A DNA stretch of 60,693 bases from an uncultured Senegalimassilia sp. Lineage in GTDB: Bacteria > Actinomycetota > Coriobacteriia > Coriobacteriales > Eggerthellaceae. The notes below the pieces were generated by a model. It did not search any database. It worked only from the letters and a program-made list of their open reading frames with translations, and had not been told where the DNA came from. Numbering within the stretch: position 1 is the stretch's first letter; every line of letters starts with the position of its first letter. The position numbers and the translations under genes are program-made. Of this stretch, positions 22,092 to 30,013 are shown one piece after another. Location: NCBI RefSeq assembly GCF_902464545.1, contig NZ_CABQJR010000014.1:1-60693 (forward strand), in the 5' to 3' direction.

Positions 22092-24701
22092 GTGTATCTG
22101 ATAACGGTTTACAACTCCGGGCATCCGACCGTCGTTCACGGCGATTACGCGCACGTGGCCGACTGCCAGATTGCCAAGGAGGTGAACGCCACCGATTCCA
22201 TGACGTTCACGATCTACCCCGGGAACCCCGGATACGATGCGCTTGTGGAGTTCGCCACAATCATCGAGTGCATCGACGTCAGCACGGGTGATGCCGTGTT
22301 CCAGGGGCGCGTGCTTTCGGCAGGCGCGTCCATGGACCCGGACGGCGCTGCGTACAAAAGCGTCACATGCGAGGGGCTTCGCGGATACTTGAACGATTCC
22401 GTGCAGCCATACACCGAGGAAAAGACGTGGGCGGGCGATACGTCTCGCAACGGCCTGCAAGAATTCATCGACTATCTGCTGGCAAACCACAACGCACATG
22501 TGCCAAAGGAAAAGCGCATCTATCGCGGCAACGTCACCGTGCAGACGTTCAAGACGACGGAGAACGTCACCAAGGGAACGAACTTCGAGCGCACCTTCGA
22601 CATCATCAAGGAAAAGCTGATAGACGTTTTCGGCGGCGAGTCCCAGGTGCGCTACGGCGATGACGGCAAGCTGTACTTCGATTACATGGAAAAGCTCGGC
22701 GATGAGCACTTCGAGCGCATCAGCATAGGCCGCAACATCGAATCGGCTCAGCGCGAGCTGAAGCCCGATCAGCTCATCACTCGTCTCTACCCGCGAGGTG
22801 CGAAGCTGACGAGAACCGAGACCGACGACAAAGGGACCGAGCGCGAGGTGGAGACCGAAGACCGCCTGGGCATCGAAATCGTGAACGCCGGCAAACCCTA
22901 CATAGACGATGATGATGCGGTGAAGCTGTACGGCATCATCGAGGGCACCAACGAATGGGACGATGTGACCGAGCCTGCGAACCTCAAGGACAAAGGCGAG
23001 CGGTGGCTCAAGCAAAACAACCAGCTTCCGGTATCGACCACGATAACCGGATACGACTTATCGCTTCTGGGATATGATGCGCACCGTATCCGGATTCACG
23101 GATGGTACCCATGCTATAACCCGCTGATTGGGCTTGATGAGCGGCTTGAGGTCGTGAAGCAGACTATCAACGTAAGCGAACCGGCCGAGTCGACGTGGGA
23201 ATTCGGCGAGACGAAGGCCACGCATTCGGCTATAGTCTCATCGCTTGGCGGACTTGCCGGCGCGCTTGAATATGTGCGCTCGCAGACCAAAACCAACGTG
23301 GCCAACATCGCATATTACGTGCGCTACACCGAGGCCGCCATCAAGGTTGCCGAGGATTCCATCACGTCCACGGTAAGCGAACGCCTCGATAACTTCGGCG
23401 GCGATAAGGGAATCACCATCGAGAGCAAGATTTCCGACATCGTGCAGACCGCCGAAAAAATCGAGGAGGCGGTTTACTACAAAGGGCCTGATGGCGTGAG
23501 CAAATCGCGCATCGAGCAGCTTTCCGATTCGCTGAAATCGACTATCGAGCAAGGTTATCCGTATACCGATGAAGACGGCAACGTTACCTATGTGACCACC
23601 GCCATATCCGACATCAAGCAGACCGCAGAGGGAATAACGCTTTCGGTCGAGCAGCTGGAGCAAGGGTACGGCACCTGCACCACGGCGGCTGCCACAGCTG
23701 CAAAGCTGGTGAGCATCGATGGCTTTAAGCGGTTGTACAAGGGCGCCACCGTCTGCGTTAAGTTCTCATACGCCAATACCGCAAGCTCCCCGACGCTTAA
23801 CGTGAGCGACACCGGCGCGAAGTATATGCGCGTGAACGGCGCTCTTATGACCAAGGATTATTGGTGGGGCGCGGGCGATGTTGCAACGCTTGTGTGCGAC
23901 GGCAGCTATTGGAACGTCTCAGACGCCGGAGCGAAATCGAAGATCAAGCAGCTTGCGAACAGCATCTCGCTCGAGGTTTCCGGCAAGCTGGGAGGCACCG
24001 CATCAATCGTGATGAGCGTCGACGGAGCCAAGCAGGAACAGACTATCGATATGAGCGGCGTTCGCGAGGCGTTCAAGAACGATACGAGCGCAATCACCAT
24101 CAGCGCAGGTGCGGTGACGTTCAACAGCAATACGTTCGTCGTCAATTCAACTTACTTCAAGGTCACGAAGACCGGTGTGATAACGGCAACGAGCGGCACC
24201 ATCGGCGGGTTCACCATCGTGCAAAGCAGCATCAGATACGGCAAGAGCAGCCTGATTGACAACACATACGGCGTCTATGTCGGCACGGACGGCATCAGCG
24301 TCGGAAGCGGAACGGCATACGCCGCGCTCGCGGGAGGCTATCTTCGCGGCGGAAACTCAAACGATATCACGGGGTACGTTGGATTCAACAACTATTGGAC
24401 GGATACGGGCAAATACGGCGCCCGTCTCGCCGGGCGCGGGTGCCTCGCTCTCCTCACGGATGGCCCGTTTGGAATCGGCTCGTATTATTCGTATGGCAAT
24501 AGCGCCACCATCACCGTCGGCCAAAGCAAGACGATTACGTTCGGCACCAGCCTGAGCATGAATTTCACGTTCAGCAAGCTGTACAACGTGCAATGCACCA
24601 ATGGGCAATACTACCCGGAAATCGAGTACATCAGCGGCTATAACTGGAACCTTAATCGTTCCTCGGTAACGTTCACAAAAGGACTCATGACAACTGCATA
24701 A
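22092..24701 (+). CDS. Tail endopeptidase / tail-associated protein (Tal-like)
   Basis: An 869-residue protein from GTG 22092. The first about 370 residues resemble the prophage endopeptidase tail family (gp27-like hub): AKEVNATDSMTFTIYPGNPG, KAYLNDSV-type CEGLRGYLNDSVQPYT, and the RLYPRGAKL loop. A helical stalk follows (about 390-560, with repeated ISDIVQTAEKIEEA and ISDIKQTAEGI segments). The C-terminus (about 640-869) is Gly/Ser/Thr-rich beta structure, likely a fibre. It sits at the tail tip and could contact the cell surface. Confidence 0.8.
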   Translation: MYLITVYNSGHPTVVHGDYAHVADCQIAKEVNATDSMTFTIYPGNPGYDALVEFATIIECIDVSTGDAVFQGRVLSAGASMDPDGAAYKSVTCEGLRGYLNDSVQPYTEEKTWAGDTSRNGLQEFIDYLLANHNAHVPKEKRIYRGNVTVQTFKTTENVTKGTNFERTFDIIKEKLIDVFGGESQVRYGDDGKLYFDYMEKLGDEHFERISIGRNIESAQRELKPDQLITRLYPRGAKLTRTETDDKGTEREVETEDRLGIEIVNAGKPYIDDDDAVKLYGIIEGTNEWDDVTEPANLKDKGERWLKQNNQLPVSTTITGYDLSLLGYDAHRIRIHGWYPCYNPLIGLDERLEVVKQTINVSEPAESTWEFGETKATHSAIVSSLGGLAGALEYVRSQTKTNVANIAYYVRYTEAAIKVAEDSITSTVSERLDNFGGDKGITIESKISDIVQTAEKIEEAVYYKGPDGVSKSRIEQLSDSLKSTIEQGYPYTDEDGNVTYVTTAISDIKQTAEGITLSVEQLEQGYGTCTTAAATAAKLVSIDGFKRLYKGATVCVKFSYANTASSPTLNVSDTGAKYMRVNGALMTKDYWWGAGDVATLVCDGSYWNVSDAGAKSKIKQLANSISLEVSGKLGGTASIVMSVDGAKQEQTIDMSGVREAFKNDTSAITISAGAVTFNSNTFVVNSTYFKVTKTGVITATSGTIGGFTIVQSSIRYGKSSLIDNTYGVYVGTDGISVGSGTAYAALAGGYLRGGNSNDITGYVGFNNYWTDTGKYGARLAGRGCLALLTDGPFGIGSYYSYGNSATITVGQSKTITFGTSLSMNFTFSKLYNVQCTNGQYYPEIEYISGYNWNLNRSSVTFTKGLMTTA

Positions 24702-24710
24702 GGAGGTCAA

Positions 24711-24914
24711 ATGCTTTACATCGCGCGAAAAGACGGCGTGCAGTTCTACGCGCAGCCGGATTCAATCGAGCGCCTGGCAAACGACGGATACGACATTCTG
24801 AGGCTCGTCGAAGAGCCGGTAGGAGACGTTTCGGCCGAGGCGCAGTCGGCGGTCGATGCCATCTGCGGTTCGTTCCAAGCCCCCGAGCCTGAGGCGGTGA
24901 AGCTCAATGGGTAA
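24711..24914 (+). CDS. Small baseplate-region hypothetical protein
   Basis: A 67-residue protein with a strong ribosome site (aaggaggt) just before its ATG. It is a short alpha/beta sequence (MLYIARKDGVQFYAQPDSIE) with an acidic C-terminus. The function is unknown; relatives in this position are often small baseplate or XkdX-like proteins. Confidence 0.5.
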   Translation: MLYIARKDGVQFYAQPDSIERLANDGYDILRLVEEPVGDVSAEAQSAVDAICGSFQAPEPEAVKLNG

Positions 24915-25299
24915 AGCGTTCAAGAACATCGAGATGGAGCAGATGATCTCGCAGCTCGAACCGCTCTTGGGCCGCAACGACCTGATTGGGTACGCGGCCG
25001 CGCGCAACACCCGCATCCTCATGGATGAGACGACCGAGTACCGCGACCTGCGCCATGATTTGGTCATGGAATACGGAACGCCCGAAAAGGGAGATGATGG
25101 AAACGAGACCGGCCGCTATGAGCTGCGATTCGATTCGCCGAACTGGCCGGCATACGAAAAAGAGATCACGGAATGGGCGATGCTCGAGCACGAGCCTGAT
25201 GTCTATAAGATTCCCGCCAAGTCCGCTATCGGCCAGCTGACCGGGAAAGAAATGCTCGATTTGGAGTGGATGCTGGAGTTCGAAGATGAAGACGCATAA
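24907..25299 (+). CDS. Hypothetical phage protein near baseplate genes
   Basis: A 130-residue acidic protein starting within the previous gene. Two helices (MEQMISQLEPLLGR, AAARNTRILMDETTEYRD) precede an alpha/beta half ending MLDLEWMLEFEDEDA. The arrangement of a short ligand-independent helical protein between tail fibre genes recalls DUF1617-type phage proteins, but the match is not secure. It is overlapped by the next start. Confidence 0.5.
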   Translation: MGKAFKNIEMEQMISQLEPLLGRNDLIGYAAARNTRILMDETTEYRDLRHDLVMEYGTPEKGDDGNETGRYELRFDSPNWPAYEKEITEWAMLEHEPDVYKIPAKSAIGQLTGKEMLDLEWMLEFEDEDA

Positions 25300-26290
25300 C
25301 GTTACCGTTGCCGAGCGCGTCATCAACCATCCCCACAACGAGCGGGCAATCGCCCGAAACGTCAAGGCCGATACGCTCCATGCCGAGTTCGACGACGAGT
25401 GGAAAGGCGCGAATTCCTGGATTGCCGTTTTCTCTAACGGCGGCACGGTAAAGCGCATTTCCATGACCGTAACGAACGGCGCTGCCACGGTCACCATCCC
25501 ATGGGAGTGCTTGGAGCGGCCTGGCGCGCTCTATGTATCGTTCGTCGGCTACCTTTCCGGCAATGCGCGCATCGTCACGCAGAAGATGGCGCGGCCTTTT
25601 CTGGTGGTTGAGAGCGGCGAGGTCGATGGCGGCGCCGCTGCAAACCCGTCCCCCGATGTCGTGATGGATGCCCTTGCGGCGGTAAACGAGTCCAAAGCTA
25701 GCGCAGCGGCGGCTGAAGCCTCCGCCAAGGCCTCCGCCGGAGCGGCCGACGAGTCTGCTGCTAGCGCAGCAGCTGCCAAAAGGTCCGCAGAATCCGCCGA
25801 GCAGTCGGCAAGCAGCTCCGCCGCCAGCGCGAAGCAATCCGCGAGCGATGCATCCAAAAGCGAAGGCGCGGCCAAAAAAGCCGAAGATTCCGCCGCTGCG
25901 GCAAAGGAAAGCGCAGAAGGTTGCGCGGTAAAGGCGGAGCAGGCCGTGAAGGACGCAAACGCCGCGAAAGAGACATCGGACGCCGCAAGCGAAAGGGCCA
26001 ACCAGGCGGCTGCGAGTGCATCTGGCGCAGCATCCAGCGCAAACGCCGCCGCAAGCGCGGCGCTGCAAATCGCCAACAACGTGGCCCAAGGCGCTGCGGG
26101 TTCGTCCGATATGGCGAAGCAAAAGCAGCAGATAGCCGAACTGTACGGCGAGATAGCGAACATCACCGGTGGCTTTAGATATTCCGATGGGGTTATTTAC
26201 TGCCCCTCCTCGAAGGTCAGCGCGTCAGGGAGCGCGCTCACGTTCGGGTCGACCTGCACGGCATCCGGTACCTCAATCACCCTCAAGTAG
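25286..26290 (+). CDS. Baseplate upper / fibre stalk protein with Ala-rich coiled coil
   Basis: A 334-residue protein. Residues 1-112 form a beta domain (NVTVAERVINHPHNERAIAR to RPFLVVESGE) resembling the N-terminal BppU-type attachment domain. Residues about 120-280 are an Ala/Ser/Glu/Lys repeat of about 7-11 residues (AAEASAKASAGAADESAASA style), a trimeric coiled coil. The last 45 residues are a Gly/Ser-rich beta tip. It probably forms the stalk that carries the DGR-varied protein encoded next. Confidence 0.7.
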   Translation: MKTHNVTVAERVINHPHNERAIARNVKADTLHAEFDDEWKGANSWIAVFSNGGTVKRISMTVTNGAATVTIPWECLERPGALYVSFVGYLSGNARIVTQKMARPFLVVESGEVDGGAAANPSPDVVMDALAAVNESKASAAAAEASAKASAGAADESAASAAAAKRSAESAEQSASSSAASAKQSASDASKSEGAAKKAEDSAAAAKESAEGCAVKAEQAVKDANAAKETSDAASERANQAAASASGAASSANAAASAALQIANNVAQGAAGSSDMAKQKQQIAELYGEIANITGGFRYSDGVIYCPSSKVSASGSALTFGSTCTASGTSITLK

Positions 26291-26302
26291 TAAGGCTCAC
26301 AT

Positions 26303-27211
26303 ATGGCTCAAGCAAAAGCCCTCGTGGTCGGCGGCACCGAATACGAGGTCATCGACAAGACCGCCCGCGACAACGCGCAATCGGCGCTTGCAAACGCCGA
26401 GTACAACCGCCAATCCGCGCTCGGCAAGTACGGCGGGCAGAACATCGCCACCATCCTGGCGGGCGAGATCGGCTCTGGCACGGTGTACGACGCGCTGCAC
26501 AAGCGCGTGGCGAACAATAACTTCGCCGGGCTTCGCATAGGCGATTTTCTGGACGTCCCCCTGGTGAGCGCATCCGCCGTCACCTCGCAGCAGTCCGTGC
26601 GATTTCTGCTCGCGCACGTTGACCCCTATCTTTGGTGCGATGACCGCAGCAAGGGGCATCATTTGGCGTTCGTGTCGTCCGCTCCCATCGCGGTAAGCTC
26701 AACGTATCCTGACGTGGTCAACAGCAGCTACGTGCAGTGGAACAAGACGAACGCAAACCAGGGCAGCGCCGACGAGAAGCACCCCTACCTCGCGAGCAAC
26801 CTCAAGGTTTGGGAGAATGCGTTCGAGGGCTGCTTGCCCGAAAACCTCACGAAGTACCTGCTCACGCAGCGCGTCCTGCTGGAGGAACGCTATAGCGCGT
26901 CCGGCGCGCTCACAGATTCCAACTCCTGGAGCTGGGCCGATATCGGCAAGGTGTTTTCGCTGTCCGAGACGGAGGTGTACGGAACGTGCGTGTGGGGCAC
27001 CAAGGGATACAGCGTCGGCTTTGATTGCCAGTGGGACATCTTCCATGATACGGCTCACCGCCTGAACGGGACTCGGTGCTACTGGTGGTTGCGCTCCGCG
27101 GCCGGTGGCTCTTCCGCCGACGCGTGCTACGTCAACGGCAACGGTCACGCCGGCTACGCTGGCGCTTCGAGCGACTGGATTCGTCCCCGTGTCGGCTTCC
27201 TGTTCGGCTAG
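26303..27211 (+). CDS. DGR target: variable receptor-binding tail protein
   Basis: A 302-residue protein. The N-terminal about 80 residues (ALVVGGTEYEVIDKTARDNA and a helical stretch) look like an attachment module. From about residue 85 follows a DUF6273-like domain, with the closing WWLRSAAGG and WIRPRVGF motifs typical of that C-type-lectin-like fold. VR lies at residues about 257-300 and ends five codons before the stop, so the changeable residues sit on the ligand-binding face at the C-terminus. Residues differing from the template are Y to C, N to Y, N to D, N to G, N to H, N to G and N to S. It probably binds a variable host surface ligand. Confidence 0.9.
   Translation: MAQAKALVVGGTEYEVIDKTARDNAQSALANAEYNRQSALGKYGGQNIATILAGEIGSGTVYDALHKRVANNNFAGLRIGDFLDVPLVSASAVTSQQSVRFLLAHVDPYLWCDDRSKGHHLAFVSSAPIAVSSTYPDVVNSSYVQWNKTNANQGSADEKHPYLASNLKVWENAFEGCLPENLTKYLLTQRVLLEERYSASGALTDSNSWSWADIGKVFSLSETEVYGTCVWGTKGYSVGFDCQWDIFHDTAHRLNGTRCYWWLRSAAGGSSADACYVNGNGHAGYAGASSDWIRPRVGFLFG
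27073..27200 (+). repeat. DGR variable repeat (VR)
   Basis: 128 bases matching TR 27944-28071 with changes at 27078, 27080, 27100, 27119, 27137, 27138, 27146, 27152, 27153, 27171 and 27196, all opposite template adenines. The 3' end from 27172 to 27195 is identical to the template (the likely initiation region). The last mismatch, 27196, is within it or at its edge. Confidence 0.96.
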
Positions 27212-27245
27212 CCGCATGGCTAGACGTATACTGGTCGCTGTTCCT

Positions 27246-27297
27246 GCCGCCGCCTTCGCGCGGCGGCGAGCCGCCCGCGAAGCGGGCGGCTTCTTCT
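27246..27297 (+). terminator. Two adjacent GC hairpins after the VR gene
   Basis: gccgccgc/gcggcggc (27246-27253, 27260-27267) with loop cttcgc, then gccgcccgc/gcgggcggc (27270-27278, 27282-27290) around gaa followed by ttcttct. The second looks like an intrinsic terminator. In the Bordetella phage DGR a hairpin just downstream of VR helps target recognition; here the nearest stem starts 46 bases after VR, so that role is only possible. Confidence 0.6.
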
Positions 27298-27322
27298 CTG
27301 CATTGAATAGGGGGGGTGCCAC

Positions 27323-27919
27323 GTGAGCGGAGTCTTGAAGCGAAACCGCAAGGTTTCCGAGTTCAAGTTCTTCTCGGTAGCGATAGCTATCCGAACCGAA
27401 ACCAACAAGCTGATGGCAAACTCGAAAGTAGTGCCGAAGTCGTATCGGCTGCTTAACGCGGTGCCGACCGTGGAGACGGCCAGGAGCCTCGTCTACAACA
27501 TAGTGCGATCCGATGCGTTCTATCCGTCCAACAGCTTCAACGCGGCGGAGCGCCGCCGCTACTTGACGCTTGCCATAGCCGATTGCAACCAGCTCGTGCA
27601 AGACATGCAATGCCTGCTCGATATGGGCGTGGTGGAAGGCATGCCGAGCGCGCCGGACGGTGAGCCGCAAGGCCCGGCGGCAAGGTTCTATCGGCTGATG
27701 ATGCTCATAGACGAAGAGCTGAAGCTGCTCAAGGGCGCGCGAAAGAAGGTGCGCATCCTGGGCCAGCAGACGCTCGATGACCGCATAGCAGCGGCAACCG
27801 CCGAGCTTGAGCGCCTTGAGGCGAAGAAGGCGGAGGATATGCAGCTTGCGACGCAAGATGAGGTATCCGCGCCATCCGTTCGGTTGAGCGGCCATGCCGT
27901 GCAGCTGGAGTTGCTATAA
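27323..27919 (+). CDS. DGR accessory variability determinant (Avd-like)
   Basis: A 198-residue protein from GTG 27323 with ribosome site ggggggtg (27310-27317). The N-terminal 25 residues are basic; residues about 30-175 are helical and include SYRLLNAVPTVETARSLVYN, a YLTLAIADCNQLVQDMQCLL helix and RFYRLMMLIDEELKLLKGAR. Its position between VR and TR and its helical build match Avd, the pentameric four-helix-bundle protein that binds the reverse transcriptase and template RNA. It is longer than the about 125 residues usual for Avd, mostly through a charged C-terminal tail. Identity rests on context and helical pattern. Confidence 0.75.
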   Translation: MSGVLKRNRKVSEFKFFSVAIAIRTETNKLMANSKVVPKSYRLLNAVPTVETARSLVYNIVRSDAFYPSNSFNAAERRRYLTLAIADCNQLVQDMQCLLDMGVVEGMPSAPDGEPQGPAARFYRLMMLIDEELKLLKGARKKVRILGQQTLDDRIAAATAELERLEAKKAEDMQLATQDEVSAPSVRLSGHAVQLELL

Positions 27920-27943
27920 TGGGCGGCGGTCACGTCCTGTTTG

Positions 27944-28071
27944 TCGGTACAACTGGTGGTTGCGCTCCGCAGCCGGTGGCTCTTCCGCCAACGCGTGCTA
28001 CGTCAACAACAACGGTAACGCCAACTACGCTGGCGCTTCGAACGACTGGATTCGTCCCCGTGTCGGATTCC
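27944..28071 (+). repeat. DGR template repeat (TR)
   Basis: 128-base copy of VR with adenines at all positions where VR differs. It is rich in AAC codons (Asn), the usual design that lets A-mutation give many residues without stop codons. It starts 25 bases after the avd stop, lies on the same strand and is followed by the RT gene. It is read as open frame (27894-28091) but is most likely copied as RNA and not needed as protein. Confidence 0.95.
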
Positions 28072-28277
28072 CCCATAGCCAGACCAAGTAGCGAGAGCGA
28101 ACGCAGGGCATGTGAAGGAAGGAGGGCGCGACCATCGGGCGCAGCCCGTAAACACGCGCCCCGCGACGGAGGCCGGACGCTGCTTGCATGGCGCAGCAAT
28201 CAGCGGCTCGGCTGCGTTTCATGGCCTGCCGTCAAGCAGCTGGCGAGCCGCAATGCGAGCTGCGCGGGGCGCTCTCT
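28072..28277 (+). other. TR-to-RT spacer RNA region
   Basis: No gene is seen between TR and the RT start chosen here. In other DGRs the bases after TR fold and are needed for cDNA priming, so this 206-base GC-rich stretch probably belongs to the template RNA. A purine run (aaggaaggaggg, 28115-28126) resembles a ribosome site, but no sensible start follows closely. Confidence 0.45.
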
Positions 28278-29399
28278 ATGACATCCGAGGAAAGGCGGGA
28301 AGCCCGGCGCAAGCGCCGTCAGGAGAAGCGCGCCCGCGCCAAGGCAGAGCGCACGAAATCGTGCACGCTGGCAAACGTTGCATCCATGGATTCTCTCGTC
28401 AGCGCATCGCGCAGGGCGGCGCGCGGGGTCATGTGGAAGCACTCCGTGCAGCGTTACATGGCCTACTATCTGCTCAACGCCGCCAGGACGCGCGACGACA
28501 TGCTGGCCGGTCGCGACGTCAGGCGCGGCTTTACAAGGTTCGACGTGGTGGAGCGCGGAAAGGTCCGCCATATCAGCGCGCCGAGGATAAGCGAGCGCGT
28601 GGTGCAGAAATCGCTCACGAGAAACGTGCTCACGCCCGCGCTGGTGCCTACCGCCACATACTCCAACGCCGCCAACATAGAGGGGCGCGGCACCGAATAC
28701 TCAATTAGGCTCATGAAAAGGCACCTCGCCGCCAACTGGCGCAAGCGGGGGCGCGATGGCTACATCCTGCTCATGGACGATGCGGGGTACTTCGACTCGC
28801 TTCTGCACGGCTGCGCCAAGCGGCTCGTGGCCAACGCCGTCCCCGATGCGGGCGCCGTGGCCCTTGCCGGGCTGTTCGTGGACGCGCACGGCGGGCGCGG
28901 GCTGGGGCTAGGCTCCGAACCCGACCAGGTTCTGGCGGTGTGCTACCAAAACGGCATCGACCATTACATAGCGGAGATGCTGGGCGTAAACGCGTTCGGG
29001 CGGTACATGGACGATTCCTATTGCATACACGAATCCAAGGAATACCTGCAGGTTTGCCTGATGCTCATCGAGCGCAAGTGCGCAGAGATCGGGCTGACCC
29101 TGCATCCGACCAAGACGCGCATAGTCAAGCTGTCTCGCGGATTCGTATGGCTCAAGAAGAGGTTCTTCTATTCCGAGACCGGGCGCGTGGTCGTGAGGCC
29201 GTCCCGGGATGCCGTAACCCGCGAGCGCCGCAAGATGAAGCGCATGGCCGGGCTTTACCGCAAGGGCGCGCTGACGTACGAGGATGCCGCGAGCAGCTAC
29301 CAAAGCTGGCGCGGAAGCATGAAGCATCTGGATGCGCACGATACGGTGCTCTCCACGGATGCCCTGTTCAAGTATTTGTTTCACGACGAAAAGAGGTAA
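28278..29399 (+). CDS. DGR reverse transcriptase
   Basis: A 373-residue protein from ATG 28278; an in-frame ATG 28188 would add 30 basic residues, and neither has a clear ribosome site. The N-terminus is very basic. RT motifs in order: RGKVRHISAPRISERVVQK, the catalytic LLMDDAGYFDS (Asp167), LGSEPDQ (211-217), and YMDD (243-246). The usual DGR motif here is LGxxxSQ; Ser is replaced by Asp216. It copies the TR RNA with errors at adenines and the cDNA replaces VR. No other RT family fits as well, given VR/TR next to it. Confidence 0.92.
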   Translation: MTSEERREARRKRRQEKRARAKAERTKSCTLANVASMDSLVSASRRAARGVMWKHSVQRYMAYYLLNAARTRDDMLAGRDVRRGFTRFDVVERGKVRHISAPRISERVVQKSLTRNVLTPALVPTATYSNAANIEGRGTEYSIRLMKRHLAANWRKRGRDGYILLMDDAGYFDSLLHGCAKRLVANAVPDAGAVALAGLFVDAHGGRGLGLGSEPDQVLAVCYQNGIDHYIAEMLGVNAFGRYMDDSYCIHESKEYLQVCLMLIERKCAEIGLTLHPTKTRIVKLSRGFVWLKKRFFYSETGRVVVRPSRDAVTRERRKMKRMAGLYRKGALTYEDAASSYQSWRGSMKHLDAHDTVLSTDALFKYLFHDEKR

Positions 29400-29401
29400 C
29401 G

Positions 29402-29611
29402 ATGAACGAAGAGACACGCCGAATCGAGGCGGAAATCACGGCGCTGAAGAACCTGCTGGCTCAGACCGACTACAAGGCGCTCAAGCACGCGGACGGCGCG
29501 CTGAGCGATGAGGAGTACGCGCCGACCGAGAAGGCCCGCCAGGGATATCGTGCGAAAATCAACGAGCTGGAAGAGCAGCTTGCAGCCGCCTGCGAAGGCG
29601 CAGGCGAGTAG
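29402..29611 (+). CDS. Small coiled-coil phage protein
   Basis: A 69-residue protein starting one base after the RT stop. Two acidic helices with heptad pattern (EETRRIEAEITALKNLLAQ and YRAKINELEEQLAAACE) suggest a short coiled coil. The function is unknown. Its position after the DGR and before the lysis genes is common for spanin-like or baseplate accessory proteins, but no signal or membrane segment is seen. Confidence 0.5.
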   Translation: MNEETRRIEAEITALKNLLAQTDYKALKHADGALSDEEYAPTEKARQGYRAKINELEEQLAAACEGAGE

Positions 29612-29615
29612 GTTG

Positions 29616-29945
29616 GTGAGCGTTGACGCAATCGCGGCCACCGCCGCAGTCACATCAGCGGTGTCCGGCGTCGTCGGGGCGATCGTGGCCGCAGTGGTCG
29701 CGTCCGTCCGCACGAAGTCGCGAAAGGCCATCGACCAGGACAAGGCGATGCGAGACGGCATGCGCGCCCTGCTGTGGCGCGAGCTGAAGAACATCCATGC
29801 CGAGGCCATGGCGAACGGCGGCATGACGGTCGCGAACCGCAGGCACCTCGAGAACGTCTACGGCGCGTACCACGGCATAGACGGCAACGGCACCGGCACG
29901 CGCATGTTCGATGATTCGATGCGAACGCCCGTCATAGACGAATAG
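29616..29945 (+). CDS. Small membrane protein near lysis genes
   Basis: A 109-residue protein from GTG 29616 (TTG 29613 also possible). One hydrophobic segment, AIAATAAVTSAVSGVVGAIV to about residue 30, is followed by a basic cytoplasmic-type stretch (RTKSRK) and a helical tail (KNIHAEAMANGGMTVANRRH). It resembles phage proteins of about this size that precede holins. A holin or lysis-regulator role is possible. A terminator follows. Confidence 0.55.
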   Translation: MSVDAIAATAAVTSAVSGVVGAIVAAVVASVRTKSRKAIDQDKAMRDGMRALLWRELKNIHAEAMANGGMTVANRRHLENVYGAYHGIDGNGTGTRMFDDSMRTPVIDE

Positions 29946-29972
29946 ACGAAACCGAATATCTGTTAACCGACC

Positions 29973-29998
29973 AGGCCGCGAAAGCGGCCTTTTTGTTT
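29973..29998 (+). terminator. Intrinsic terminator before the holin gene
   Basis: aggccgc/gcggcct (29973-29979, 29984-29990) around GAAA, followed by ttttgttt. It separates the structural/DGR transcript from the lysis pair, which starts 16 bases later. Confidence 0.85.
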
Positions 29999-30013
29999 GG
30001 AAGGAAGTGTCAT

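Larger units (their letters stand above)
26303..29399 (+). mobile_element. Diversity-generating retroelement (DGR) cassette
   Basis: All four required parts occur in order: target gene with a 3' variable repeat (VR 27073-27200), Avd-like gene (27323-27919), template repeat (TR 27944-28071) and reverse transcriptase gene (28278-29399). VR and TR align over 128 bases with no gaps and 11 mismatches, every one at a TR adenine (8 A to G, 1 A to T, 2 A to C). That is the mark of adenine-specific retrohoming. The parts look intact and co-directional. Confidence 0.96.

Noticed and set aside
27894..28091. 65-codon frame over the template repeat as a protein-coding gene
   Set aside because: It lacks a ribosome site and ends in the same frame as VR; it is best explained as the template RNA of the DGR.
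28188..28277. 30-residue N-terminal extension of the reverse transcriptase
   Set aside because: No ribosome site near ATG 28188 and the residues look like random GC-rich coding; ATG 28278 is preferred, though not certain.
28112..28708. 198-codon frame overlapping the RT gene, preceded by a purine run
   Set aside because: Arg/Gly-rich product in a shifted frame across the RT; a shadow.
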